Origin: a virus
Virus record (IMG/VR): IMGVR_UViG_3300034166_001101
Location: 1-37,312 of that record
DNA: 37,312 bases
Direction: 5' to 3' (one strand)
This document shows positions 6,051 to 13,849 of this stretch, piece by piece. The notes under the pieces are model-generated. The model was given only the letters and a program-made list of their open reading frames with translations, was not told the origin of the DNA and did no database searches. The stretch's first letter is position 1. Each line of letters opens with the position of its first letter. A program made the position numbers and the translations under genes.

Positions 6051-8645
6051 TCAGGGAGAACTAGTTATAGAAATACCTGCTAAAGTTGGCCCAGTAGTTG
6101 AAACCCAAGTTCCTACAATGTTGTTGTTTGCAACAGACAAAGTTTGACCATTGACGAATGTGGTATTTCCGGGATTGGTGGTGATTCTCCACCACCATGT
6201 GATTCCATTGGGTCCGGGAGCACCAGAGGCAACATAAGGAGCAAGCCAACTTATTCTGCTTACATCAGCAGTTGTTAAGGTGAATCCTCCAGTTTTTTCA
6301 TGAACTTCACCAACAGTATCATCTAACAATTGCATTTCTTTTATGAAACCAGTTGCTCCTTGATTATTATAAAACTTTAGTAAATATTTAGTACTATTTC
6401 CATCAGGAACAACACTTCTGTCTGTAAATGAAAATGCATTGAAATACAAAAGTGTTTTGGTTCCTGTAAGCATCAAATGGCGTACCATTTCATAGTAATA
6501 TGCAGAATTTCCACCAGCAACTGTAAATGTAACTCCATCATGAGGGTTGTACCCAACCACAGTATCAGAAAAACCAATGTTTGGGCGTTCAGCGGTAGTT
6601 CCATAATTATTGCTACTCCACTTGACATTTCCAATCCAAGGAGTAATTGGAAGATTTGGCGTTGCTCTTTTTGAACTTCTGACCATTTGCAATCCCATGG
6701 CAAAACTAGTCCACGCATTTCTGGGTGGTCTAGTGTCTCCTTCTACTAATCTCCACTGTGGGGAGCCAGGTAAACCTCCCGGAGTGCTTGGTTCTGGAGC
6801 AAAATAAATATAAGATGGATTTGAACCACAGATTCCCCATAAACCTCCAGCAATACCACCCAAAATACCATACAATTGTGGTGCCGCAGCATTTCCAAAA
6901 TTATATTTCCAATACTGTGGGTGACCATTTGTATCAGGAGGACCATCAATGGGTCCACCATCGGTTATGTATGACCATTCATATTCGGATAATGTAGCAT
7001 TAGGATATTTGATTAAAGTTTGTTCGTATACATCATTTAAAGCCCGCAGTTCATGAGCACGGTATATACCATTCCAAACGACATAATCATATCCAGCATA
7101 TATATTACCGGAATCACGGGTAACGTTCGCTATCGTAGCCCCCTCTGAAGCCATCCAATCATACCATGATGTTAATCCTTTATAAGATTGATAATATCTT
7201 GGATCAGTTACAATCGTAGCAGTTAAACCATCTGGAAAAGTAGCAAATGAATCATAACCACCAAACATTTCTGCATTGTTGACCAAATAATCAAATGTGG
7301 CTCCCGTTGCAGAGAATACATCCAAAATGGAATTCCACAAAGCTTTTGCATAAGAAACACCAGCATTAGGCCAAATTCCGGGGAATAGAGTACTGGTTTC
7401 TATTGTATCGTAATAATTAATATTATATGTGTATGTTATTCCAGAATCAAGATTTAAAACATCAGCATAATTAAAAAATAATCCAGAAGTATAAAAATAA
7501 ACCGGAAGGATAGCTCTTTTTCCTGGTGGAAGTTGCTTTAATAAATTTGCAATTCTTGCAATCTCTGTGTTTTGGGCTATTCCTTCAGCAAATCCTAATT
7601 GATTTCCTTCAAAACTTTGCATATCTGCGGTTGGACGCATACTTGGAACCATGTAAGTCAACCCATATGAATCACCAAAGGAAAGAAGTTTAGAATCATC
7701 AGCACACAAACCCTCCCAGTTTGCTATAAATTTGGTTGATTTAAATTGTGTTGCAATAGATCCAACTTCCAATTGCGGTCCACCAAAATAAGCAGTTCCT
7801 CCGGTGATCTCTACAGCAACAACAGCGAAAGCAGAAAATATTCCCCAAGTTTGTCCGGGGTTTGTTACGAATTGCGCTGCAAATCTTTGCCATCCACTTG
7901 TTCCAGTTGGATAAGTAGCATAACGAATGCTAGTTTCAGAATAAGATTCATTCAAAGCAAAATTACCTTGATCCACAGGTTCTATTTGACGAATATAAGT
8001 TGTCAATCCAGGTGCATGACCTATTCTAAATAGCAGATATTCAAATGTATGACCACTTATGTTGTGATAAAATGAATATGTATAAGTTGTTCCCGGTTGT
8101 AGGTTGTCAATCTTTCGACTAATTGTAATTAAATTTCCTCCGGGACTATTTGGAATAACTAATGACGAAACACTTATTTCTTCGTCTGGTGGGGCCAATT
8201 CAACGCTTTGATTATTAAAAGGTGGAAAAGCACTTCCACTCTGAAAGTTCCAAATAGGTCTGGTCAATTTATTACTCAAAGGAAACAAATTTACAGCATC
8301 TGTAGAAATTATTTGTTTTGGAATGGTTGTATCTGCCGTAAATCCATATTCCGCTTCGCTAAAGACACTAAATATAGGATTATATGGAAACGCAAATGGT
8401 ACTATATTAATAGAACTTCTCAGTTCGGGTTGTATGTATACAACAATTGGTCCCGCCCAACCAGAATAACCGGATAAATCATTAAAAGCAATCACAGAAA
8501 AATAATAACTAATACCAGGATTTATTCCAGTAATATTTGTAATAACTTCACCAGTAGTAATTGTACCCGGAAGAGTAGCACCTAAAGTAAATGTATTTCC
8601 ATCAATATCAATTTGATCAGATAATATGGGATTTAGATTAGGCAT
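6051..8645 (-). CDS. large tail fibre/tailspike-like protein, possible glycosidase (paralogue A)
   Basis: The product is 864 residues in blocks. Residues 1-75 are an Fn3-like module. About 150-310 is a carbohydrate-binding-type beta sandwich (LQPGTTYTYSFYHNIS..., GWQRFAAQFV, then YFGGPQLEVGSIATQF). About 330-790 is a large domain with TIM-barrel-like features, including LPPGKRAILPVYFY, FDYLVNNAEMFGG, YDYVVWNGIY and LLYFNAFSF. The C-terminal 65 residues (from TADVSRISWLAPY) are nearly identical to the next protein. The N-N-x-E sequence lies where a clan-A glycosidase would carry its acid, so a polysaccharide depolymerase is possible. It is read from CATAAATA 13 bases upstream. Confidence 0.8.
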   Translation of the reverse strand: MPNLNPILSDQIDIDGNTFTLGATLPGTITTGEVITNITGINPGISYYFSVIAFNDLSGYSGWAGPIVVYIQPELRSSINIVPFAFPYNPIFSVFSEAEYGFTADTTIPKQIISTDAVNLFPLSNKLTRPIWNFQSGSAFPPFNNQSVELAPPDEEISVSSLVIPNSPGGNLITISRKIDNLQPGTTYTYSFYHNISGHTFEYLLFRIGHAPGLTTYIRQIEPVDQGNFALNESYSETSIRYATYPTGTSGWQRFAAQFVTNPGQTWGIFSAFAVVAVEITGGTAYFGGPQLEVGSIATQFKSTKFIANWEGLCADDSKLLSFGDSYGLTYMVPSMRPTADMQSFEGNQLGFAEGIAQNTEIARIANLLKQLPPGKRAILPVYFYTSGLFFNYADVLNLDSGITYTYNINYYDTIETSTLFPGIWPNAGVSYAKALWNSILDVFSATGATFDYLVNNAEMFGGYDSFATFPDGLTATIVTDPRYYQSYKGLTSWYDWMASEGATIANVTRDSGNIYAGYDYVVWNGIYRAHELRALNDVYEQTLIKYPNATLSEYEWSYITDGGPIDGPPDTNGHPQYWKYNFGNAAAPQLYGILGGIAGGLWGICGSNPSYIYFAPEPSTPGGLPGSPQWRLVEGDTRPPRNAWTSFAMGLQMVRSSKRATPNLPITPWIGNVKWSSNNYGTTAERPNIGFSDTVVGYNPHDGVTFTVAGGNSAYYYEMVRHLMLTGTKTLLYFNAFSFTDRSVVPDGNSTKYLLKFYNNQGATGFIKEMQLLDDTVGEVHEKTGGFTLTTADVSRISWLAPYVASGAPGPNGITWWWRITTNPGNTTFVNGQTLSVANNNIVGTWVSTTGPTLAGISITSSP

Positions 8646-8658
8646 TTTATTACTTTAA

Positions 8659-8665
8659 TATTTAT
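8659..8665 (-). promoter_or_regulatory. late-type promoter motif ATAAATA
   Basis: The motif (within CATAAATA) ends 13 bases before ATG 8645, in the gap between the two large paralogues, so each could be transcribed separately. Confidence 0.45.
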
Positions 8666-8667
8666 GA

Positions 8668-11112
8668 TTATTGAATTTGTATTTGTATTCCTGCCAAAGT
8701 AGGTCCTGTCGTAGAAACCCAAGTTCCGACAATATTATTGTTTGCAACGGACAAAGTTTGACCATTCACAAAAGTAGTGTTTCCGGGATTTGTTGTGATT
8801 CTCCACCACCATGTGATTCCATTTGGACCCGGAGCACCAGAGGCGACATACGGAGCAAGCCAACTGATTCGGCTGGCATCAGCAGTTGTGAGTGTAAAGC
8901 CCCCAATTTTGTTATTAATTTCTTTCAAGGTTTCGTTGAATAGGTAAATATCATCAACATACGTGGTTAAACCTCTGGCCCAATAATTTCTATCGTTTAT
9001 TGGTACTCCGTTTTCAACTTTGTTGAAAGACGCAGGATTAAAATAACCTATTGATTGAACACCATGCAAACAAACATGTTTTACTAATTCATAATAATAA
9101 GCGGAATTCCCATCTCCCCCCAACGTATAACCATATACATCATAATATCCAGCCTTTGCATCAACCAAACCTATTGTTGGTCCTACTCTTGAATCATTAT
9201 AAACCGGAATTCCAGCATCTTTGACTGAAGTTATCCAAGGAGTGATGGGAATATTTGGACCACCTCTTTTAGCACTTCTTAAGGTTTGCATTGCCTGAAT
9301 AAAACTTGTCCAAGGACCCTTCGCCAACGTTGCTCCTACGGCACCCGAAACTGCTAATATTAGAAAGGTTGGATCATTTGGATTTACAACAACATTGCCC
9401 GGAGAAACAGTATTGTCAATTTGATTTATTTCACCGTATAACAATGGGGATGCTGCATTACCAACAATGGAAGTTGGCCAATGCGGATGGCCATTCACAT
9501 CGGGAGCACCATAAGTTGGTCCACCATCAGAAACATAATAATTATAATTTGATACAATTGATTTTGGATATCTTTGGAGAGTTGGATTTCCAAACATTTC
9601 ATTGTTTACCAAAGTTTGATACAATAAAGTTATATTATTCCAAACAACATAGGCGACTTTATCATTTGACTGATATGAGGCGGGGCCCAAAATATTTTGG
9701 ACTGTCACACCATATACATTCATCAAATCATTCCAAGAAGAAAGTCCTCTCCAAGAATTATAGTATCTCATGTCATTTACATAAGATGTGGTGGCTCCCT
9801 CAATTGCTGTAATACTAAAATTGGTTGGGAATCCTGATTCATTGTCACCAAAAACATAATCCAAAGTAATGCCTGTGGAACCAAAAATATTTAATAATTC
9901 ATTATAAAATTGAGAACCAGCAGAAAGTCCAAAATCACTCCAAGGACTTGGATAATAATTGGGTTCATTTATGTTTGGGAAAGGAAAAGTATTTCCCCAA
10001 TAATTTCTTGATGGTGCCCCGGCAACAGATACTCTATCACCCACCAAACTATACCAATCTTCTCTATTCATTATAGTTGGTTGAAATGCTCTTTTTCCAA
10101 TTGGTAATGATTGAAATTGTCCTAGAACTCTTTGAAGTTGATCTGTTCTTGTCCATCCCGCCAATTGATCAATGTTAGATGCATTGAAACTAACAAAAGG
10201 CCAAACATAAGTAATTCCATTATTAGGGCCATAATTCAACCAAGCATCTTGATTGTAAGTATATGTTGCCATGGTAGCACCATAACTTCCACCTCGCAAT
10301 TCAGTATAGCCAAAACTTCTAGAATATTCTGTTGCGGTTGAACCTTCTTCTAATTGAACACCCCAAATATAAAAAGTTGCACCAACATCTTGTGGTTCAC
10401 TATTATTTCTACTTAATGCGTATAAATCTATAGCGGTTTGATACGGTCCTGTTGTATAAGTTATTGCATATCTTTGCCAACCACTTCCAGTATATGTTAT
10501 CGCTGGTTCAATATTGTCTATTGGAGTAGTTCCGGTAACATTTCTAAATCTAAAACTTCCACCAGTGGATCCTAGAGTAATGTTTCTATAATAAGAAAAA
10601 GTATATGTTGTTCCCGGTTTTAAGTCAAATTGTTCTTGCCTCAATGCTGAATAAACTAAGCCAGGAGTACCACCGGGTGAGTAAAATAAAGTTGCTGTTT
10701 GTGTATCATCTGGAGCTGTATTGTCAGTTGAAACAACAGATAAATTTTGTAAAGCCCAACCATTAGAAGAATCAAAATCTTGACTATATGCTATTAAATT
10801 TTTGTTATTATCAGATTTTATCCATGAATTTCCAGACCATACCCAAGGAAATGGCCAATTCCAACTAAATGCATTAATAGCAGGTCTAATTTCTGGTTGT
10901 GTAAACACAACAATTGGACCAGCCCAACCAGAATAACCAGAGATATCGCTAAAAGCAACTACAGCAAAATAATATGTAGTTCCAACTTTTAATCCAGAAA
11001 TATTAGAATTTAAAATACCAGTTGTGGGGGTTCCGGGAAGAGTAAGACCCCGTGTTAATGTTATACCATTAATGTTTATTTTATCTGAGGGATCGGGATT
11101 TAAAGTAGGCAT
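8668..11112 (-). CDS. large tail fibre/tailspike-like protein, possible glycosidase (paralogue B)
   Basis: The product is 814 residues with the same architecture as its downstream neighbour: an N-terminal Fn3-like module ending SGYSGWAGPIVVFTQPE; a carbohydrate-binding-type domain (LKPGTTYTFSYYRNI, SGWQRYAITYT, WGVQLEEGSTATEYSR); a large central domain with LPIGKRAFQP, LDYVFGDNESGF, VAYVVWNNI, YYVSDGGPTYGAPDVNGHP and TPWITSVKDAG; and the shared C-terminus from TADASRISWLAPY. The central domain has diverged strongly from paralogue A, while the ends remain close, as expected for receptor-binding proteins under diversifying pressure. The conserved D/N-N-x-E is again a candidate catalytic site. 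It sits five bases downstream of the next gene. Confidence 0.8.
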   Translation of the reverse strand: MPTLNPDPSDKININGITLTRGLTLPGTPTTGILNSNISGLKVGTTYYFAVVAFSDISGYSGWAGPIVVFTQPEIRPAINAFSWNWPFPWVWSGNSWIKSDNNKNLIAYSQDFDSSNGWALQNLSVVSTDNTAPDDTQTATLFYSPGGTPGLVYSALRQEQFDLKPGTTYTFSYYRNITLGSTGGSFRFRNVTGTTPIDNIEPAITYTGSGWQRYAITYTTGPYQTAIDLYALSRNNSEPQDVGATFYIWGVQLEEGSTATEYSRSFGYTELRGGSYGATMATYTYNQDAWLNYGPNNGITYVWPFVSFNASNIDQLAGWTRTDQLQRVLGQFQSLPIGKRAFQPTIMNREDWYSLVGDRVSVAGAPSRNYWGNTFPFPNINEPNYYPSPWSDFGLSAGSQFYNELLNIFGSTGITLDYVFGDNESGFPTNFSITAIEGATTSYVNDMRYYNSWRGLSSWNDLMNVYGVTVQNILGPASYQSNDKVAYVVWNNITLLYQTLVNNEMFGNPTLQRYPKSIVSNYNYYVSDGGPTYGAPDVNGHPHWPTSIVGNAASPLLYGEINQIDNTVSPGNVVVNPNDPTFLILAVSGAVGATLAKGPWTSFIQAMQTLRSAKRGGPNIPITPWITSVKDAGIPVYNDSRVGPTIGLVDAKAGYYDVYGYTLGGDGNSAYYYELVKHVCLHGVQSIGYFNPASFNKVENGVPINDRNYWARGLTTYVDDIYLFNETLKEINNKIGGFTLTTADASRISWLAPYVASGAPGPNGITWWWRITTNPGNTTFVNGQTLSVANNNIVGTWVSTTGPTLAGIQIQIQ

Positions 11113-11117
11113 TTTAA

Positions 11118-11828
11118 TTAAGTTCTATAATAAATTTTGAATTCAGTTTCATTGATAGAATTATCATTCCATGCTAAGGTTACGCCATTGATTCCTGTAT
11201 CAATCAAAGTCAAACCAGAAGGGGTTGCTGGTACAGGAACAGTTTCCTCAGCATAATAAATTTTGAATTCTGTTTCTGTAGTGGAATTATCCTGCCAAGA
11301 TAGAGTTACATCATCTATTCCAATGTTTGTTGCAGTCAATCCGGTGGGTGCCTCTGGTGGTCCCGGAATAACCGAAGGAAGGGCAATTGCCCCACCATCC
11401 GTATCTGATTCCGATGTAAATGACCCAACTTCCTCAAGTTGTGCCATCTCCATGAATGCCGTGGCTTGCTCAATGGAAATTGCATGTCCGTGTTGATTTA
11501 CGAACATGTTCAATTCTTGATTGAAGGCATACACCAAACCATTGTAATTAAACTGTTGTGGTAGCGAACCAACACTTTGCTTGGCTTCCAAAAGAACCTT
11601 ATTTTGATTTTTTGATAGAGTATTGTAATCAAAAATTTTGGCAATTGCTTTGGTCAAGGAATCATTCTTTGAATTTCTCGGATTATTCAAAGATTCGACA
11701 AAATATGAGAACTTTTCCTTTCTTTTCTTCTCGGTATATTGAGAACTATAAAAATACACAGGTGTTCGATCATCGGACTTTACGGGTCTGTTAAAGTTGT
11801 CGATGAATGATTGATTGGGGTGTTTCAT
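11118..11828 (-). CDS. tail-associated protein with two short Fn3 repeats
   Basis: The product is 236 residues. The N-terminal 130 residues are charged and helical (YTEKKRKEKFSYFVESL..., then FNQELNMFVNQHGHAISIEQATAFMEMAQLEE). After a Gly/Ser/Pro linker come two tandem copies of a half fibronectin module, GLTATNIGIDDVTLSWQDN...ETEFKIYY and GLTLIDTGINGVTLAWNDN...ETEFKIYY, ending at the C-terminus. The repeats are cut to the first strands of an Fn3 domain, so they may complete a fold with the Fn3 module of the next protein. A CTAAATA copy lies 34 bases upstream of the ATG. Confidence 0.75.
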   Translation of the reverse strand: MKHPNQSFIDNFNRPVKSDDRTPVYFYSSQYTEKKRKEKFSYFVESLNNPRNSKNDSLTKAIAKIFDYNTLSKNQNKVLLEAKQSVGSLPQQFNYNGLVYAFNQELNMFVNQHGHAISIEQATAFMEMAQLEEVGSFTSESDTDGGAIALPSVIPGPPEAPTGLTATNIGIDDVTLSWQDNSTTETEFKIYYAEETVPVPATPSGLTLIDTGINGVTLAWNDNSINETEFKIYYRT

Positions 11829-11835
11829 GGATTGC

Positions 11836-11863
11836 TTGACCGAGGAAAACGACAGGCTATACT
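11836..11863 (+). promoter_or_regulatory. sigma70-type promoter, TTGACC-16-TATACT
   Basis: TTGACC (11836-11841) and TATACT (11858-11863) have a 16-base spacer. The predicted start is at about 11870, just before ATG 11872. The -10 box overlaps by one base a leftward CTAAATA late motif. Confidence 0.65.
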
Positions 11864-11869
11864 ATTTAG
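11863..11869 (-). promoter_or_regulatory. late-type promoter motif CTAAATA
   Basis: A CTAAATA copy on the minus strand lies upstream of the 11118-11828 gene and presumably drives the leftward tail block. It is fused back to back with the rightward sigma70 -10 box. Confidence 0.5.
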
Positions 11870-11871
11870 GT

Positions 11872-12066
11872 ATGACCAACAGAGAATTGGAAGAGTTGAT
11901 TTATGAGTATGGAGAGACACTGAAGCATATCGGTAGGTGTGAAACCGATGGCAAGACAGGCATGAAAGAGTATAATAAGTTGATTTCCCAGAAGGAAAAG
12001 ATTGTCGAAAAGTTTGACAAATATTTCAAGAATGACTCAAAACTCAAGAAGGCATTGAATCTTTAA
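11872..12066 (+). CDS. small helical unknown protein, probably leaderless
   Basis: The product is 64 residues and charged (MTNRELEELIYEYGETL..., IVEKFDKYFKNDSKLKKALNL), a helical hairpin or coiled coil. I start it at ATG 11872 because a good promoter places the transcript start one or two bases before it. An alternative start is ATG 11827, preceded by GGGGTG, which would add MDCLTEENDRLYYLG and overlap the divergent gene by two bases. The stop overlaps the convergent gene by four bases. No family was recognised. Confidence 0.65.
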   Translation: MTNRELEELIYEYGETLKHIGRCETDGKTGMKEYNKLISQKEKIVEKFDKYFKNDSKLKKALNL

Positions 12067-12257
12067 ATGGTGTCACCAAAAGTGGCTTTGATAATCTTTT
12101 CAACCTGGTCTGGAGAATATTTACGCAACTTTTCCATGAGTTGCTTTCTCATTTCCCTGTTCCATTGGTTCAAACCAACTTTACTGACATTCGTACCAAG
12201 TCCGGGAGTAACGGCTTGTTGAACGTTGTAGACATTTCCTTCACTTAGTTTGCTCAT
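12063..12257 (-). CDS. small unknown protein read from a late promoter
   Basis: The product is 64 residues: a polar N-terminus MSKLSEGNVYNVQQAVTPG followed by a basic helix (QWNREMRKQLMEKLRKYSP, DQVEKIIKATFGDTI). An in-frame ATG 51 bases upstream exists, but it lies inside the divergent tRNA-Gly. The CTAAATA motif ends five bases before ATG 12257, matching the leaderless late pattern. It is likely a small virion or assembly protein. No family was recognised. Confidence 0.65.
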   Translation of the reverse strand: MSKLSEGNVYNVQQAVTPGLGTNVSKVGLNQWNREMRKQLMEKLRKYSPDQVEKIIKATFGDTI

Positions 12258-12262
12258 GTAAA

Positions 12263-12269
12263 TATTTAG
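12263..12269 (-). promoter_or_regulatory. late-type promoter motif CTAAATA
   Basis: CTAAATA, five bases (TTTAC), then ATG 12257. It lies two bases from the 5' end of the divergent tRNA-Gly. Confidence 0.55.
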
Positions 12270-12271
12270 TA

Positions 12272-12342
12272 GCGTATATGATGTAACGGTAGCATGCCAG
12301 ATTTCCATTCTGGCCGTCTGGGTTCAAATCCCTGTATACGCA
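12272..12342 (+). tRNA. tRNA-Gly (anticodon TCC)
   Basis: The acceptor GCGTATA/TATACGC is perfect. The D stem ATGT/GCAT has GG in the loop. The anticodon arm is CCAGA-TTTCCAT-TCTGG, giving anticodon TCC. The T arm is CTGGG-TTCAAAT-CCCTG (wobble allowed). The discriminator is A. CCA is not encoded. A protein start codon follows three bases after the 3' end. Confidence 0.93.
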
Positions 12343-12345
12343 TTT

Positions 12346-12648
12346 ATGCCAAGAATTAGAAAAACATCAACACAGCCCAAGCGTAAGCCCAAGAAGCCTA
12401 TAAAGATTGAAAAACCAGTATATCCGGAGTATATTGAAACTTTTATCCAGGAAGTTGAGTCCAAGACTCCCTTTACGGTAAAAGTAGATCAATATACGAA
12501 AGATAAAGCATATCACATTGGGGTCAATCAAAAAATTGGCAGAGTTTTCCGGTGTGTTTGGATGGTAGGTTTTGTCATGGGACCTGAACATCTGCAGTCA
12601 TTTTGGACATCTTTGCCCATGCAAGATGTGACGGATAAACGAGTCTAA
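12346..12648 (+). CDS. unknown basic-N-terminus protein downstream of tRNA-Gly
   Basis: The product is 100 residues. The first 25 are strongly basic (MPRIRKTSTQPKRKPKKPIKI). The rest looks like a small mixed alpha/beta domain (FIQEVESKTPFTVKVDQYTKDKAYHIG..., FRCVWMVGFVMGPEHLQSFW). There is no SD: the ATG is three bases after the tRNA 3' end, so tRNA processing would leave the message with only TTT before the start codon. No family was recognised. Confidence 0.7.
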   Translation: MPRIRKTSTQPKRKPKKPIKIEKPVYPEYIETFIQEVESKTPFTVKVDQYTKDKAYHIGVNQKIGRVFRCVWMVGFVMGPEHLQSFWTSLPMQDVTDKRV

Positions 12649-12651
12649 ATA
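12645..12651 (+). promoter_or_regulatory. late-type promoter motif CTAAATA, plus strand
   Basis: CTAAATA, then eight bases (TTTGTAAC), then ATG 12660. It overlaps the stop codon of the preceding gene. It is one of only two late-type motifs noticed on the plus strand. Confidence 0.5.
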
Positions 12652-12659
12652 TTTGTAAC

Positions 12660-12914
12660 ATGTACGACAAATACTCACAAGCAACACCAATTACACAAAG
12701 TTCTGCTAAATTGGCTACCCACAAAGGACTATTGATTGTTCCTGTTGGTGGGTCAACTCCGGTTTTAAATGCTTGGGCATATAATGATTCTGGAGCAACA
12801 TTCAATCTAGGTTTAACATTTGCACCAGCATCAGCACAGGGCACTCAAATTTTTCCAATGAGTGTTTATGCAGTGACTTCAATTTCTGGTTGCTGTGCAT
12901 ATAGACTTAATTGA
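12660..12914 (+). CDS. small hydrophobic beta-rich protein, probable late/virion
   Basis: The product is 84 residues, rich in small and hydrophobic residues (LATHKGLLIVPVGGSTPVL, NLGLTFAPASAQGTQIFPM) and ending ISGCCAYRLN. The composition suggests a compact beta fold of the kind used for decoration or spike proteins, but this is inference. The CTAAATA element eight bases upstream groups it with late genes although it is on the plus strand. No SD is present. Confidence 0.6.
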   Translation: MYDKYSQATPITQSSAKLATHKGLLIVPVGGSTPVLNAWAYNDSGATFNLGLTFAPASAQGTQIFPMSVYAVTSISGCCAYRLN

Positions 12915-12917
12915 TTT

Positions 12918-13124
12918 ATGTCCCGAGAACTCCGGTGTCTTGTGACCAATAAACTACTAGAACCCGGAGAGTGGTATTGGTATTCATGGGAACTTGAAGC
13001 GCCCATTTCCGCACCGGGAATGGCTGAAATAGAAAATCGTCGCCATCATAGGGGCGACGATTTTGCTAAACTACTTTGGGAAGAATGGGAATGGACCCGA
13101 GAAATCGGTAATCCCGACGCTTAA
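12918..13124 (+). CDS. unknown Trp-rich protein containing an intragenic terminator-like hairpin
   Basis: The product is 68 residues with many tryptophans (EPGEWYWYSWELEAP, LLWEEWEWTREIG) and an early C-x-V-T-N-K segment. The gene starts three bases after the preceding stop, without a clear SD. A perfect 12-bp hairpin followed by TTTT lies inside the coding sequence and encodes ENRRHHRGDDF. The stop overlaps the convergent gene's stop. The frame stays open through the hairpin, with a plausible C-terminus, so I keep it as a full gene. Confidence 0.55.
   Translation: MSRELRCLVTNKLLEPGEWYWYSWELEAPISAPGMAEIENRRHHRGDDFAKLLWEEWEWTREIGNPDA
13033..13064. terminator. bidirectional intrinsic terminator-like hairpin inside a gene
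   Basis: AAAATCGTCGCC (13033-13044) and GGCGACGATTTT (13053-13064) form a perfect 12-bp stem with an 8-base loop. The A/T ends give a U-tract in either direction. It lies within the 12918-13124 gene, where a convergent pair leaves no intergenic space. Confidence 0.6.
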
Positions 13125-13801
13125 TCTTTCAAGAATCTATTGATCTTATCATTAACTGATTCCATGGGCATGTGCATACGATGACCCTCTGGAGTAATTA
13201 CTTCTTCAAATCTTTCAGGGGCTTCTTCTTCGCGTTCTGCCTTTTTTGATGCCTTATAATCTTCAATTCTCTTTTTGACTGCAGACTTTACGCTCTTTGG
13301 CAACATACCCTTTTTTCTAGCTTCTTCTGCGGTTTCTCTTCCTGCTTGCACTGCTCCAGCAAAATCTGCTGCCTTTTGTGTTAGATGGCCATGTCGTGCT
13401 TGATTGTGGGCACGAACTGCTGCTTCTGCTTCTGCAGCACTCTTATACATTGGTTCGGGGTGCTGAGTAGTTACTGGAGTTGCAGGAACATTAAAGGTTG
13501 GAAGTTTACCAGAATCAGGATCAGCGATGTCTGGAATGTGATCGGCATCTTCATCTTCTCCTGCCTCTGCTGCGACATAATCAGCGTCACCACCAGCAGC
13601 CAATTCTCTGGCACTCAATGCTTTTCTTTCACCTCTTGACCGAATTTCAGCATCAATTTGAGCCTTTGCAGCAAGATCCATACCAGCTTCCATTTTCCCT
13701 CTCTTTGCCTCTGTAATCATCTCTACACCTTTGGCTTGAGATTCCATGGCGGCTTGCTTGAGGGAATGAATCCAACTATAATAACCTTTATTGTTCTTCA
13801 T
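13121..13801 (-). CDS. Ala/Glu-rich putative virion protein
   Basis: The product is 226 residues, helical, rich in Ala, Glu and Lys, with an acidic linker (EAGEDEDADHIPD) and several repeats of the AEAEAAVRAHNQ kind. The C-terminus is MESVNDKINRFLKD, a type of ending I associate with structural proteins of marine T4-like phages. I start at ATG 13801 rather than an in-frame ATG at 13822, because the CTAAATA motif ends five bases before 13801 and the longer start would lie upstream of the predicted transcript. Confidence 0.7.
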   Translation of the reverse strand: MKNNKGYYSWIHSLKQAAMESQAKGVEMITEAKRGKMEAGMDLAAKAQIDAEIRSRGERKALSARELAAGGDADYVAAEAGEDEDADHIPDIADPDSGKLPTFNVPATPVTTQHPEPMYKSAAEAEAAVRAHNQARHGHLTQKAADFAGAVQAGRETAEEARKKGMLPKSVKSAVKKRIEDYKASKKAEREEEAPERFEEVITPEGHRMHMPMESVNDKINRFLKD

Positions 13802-13806
13802 AAAAT

Positions 13807-13813
13807 TATTTAG
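13807..13813 (-). promoter_or_regulatory. late-type promoter motif CTAAATA
   Basis: CTAAATA, ATTTT, then ATG 13801. It is two bases from the -35 box of the divergent sigma70 promoter. Confidence 0.55.
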
Positions 13814-13815
13814 AT

Positions 13816-13843
13816 TTGACATTCGTTGACCGTGATATATAAT
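13816..13843 (+). promoter_or_regulatory. consensus sigma70 promoter, TTGACA-16-TATAAT
   Basis: TTGACA is at 13816-13821 and TATAAT at 13838-13843. Six bases separate TATAAT from ATG 13850, so the predicted transcript start is the start codon itself. Confidence 0.75.
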
Positions 13844-13849
13844 ATTGTT

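Noticed and set aside
13802-13822. Upstream ATG for the Ala/Glu-rich protein (adds seven residues)
   Set aside because: It overlaps the CTAAATA promoter, so the predicted late transcript would not contain it.
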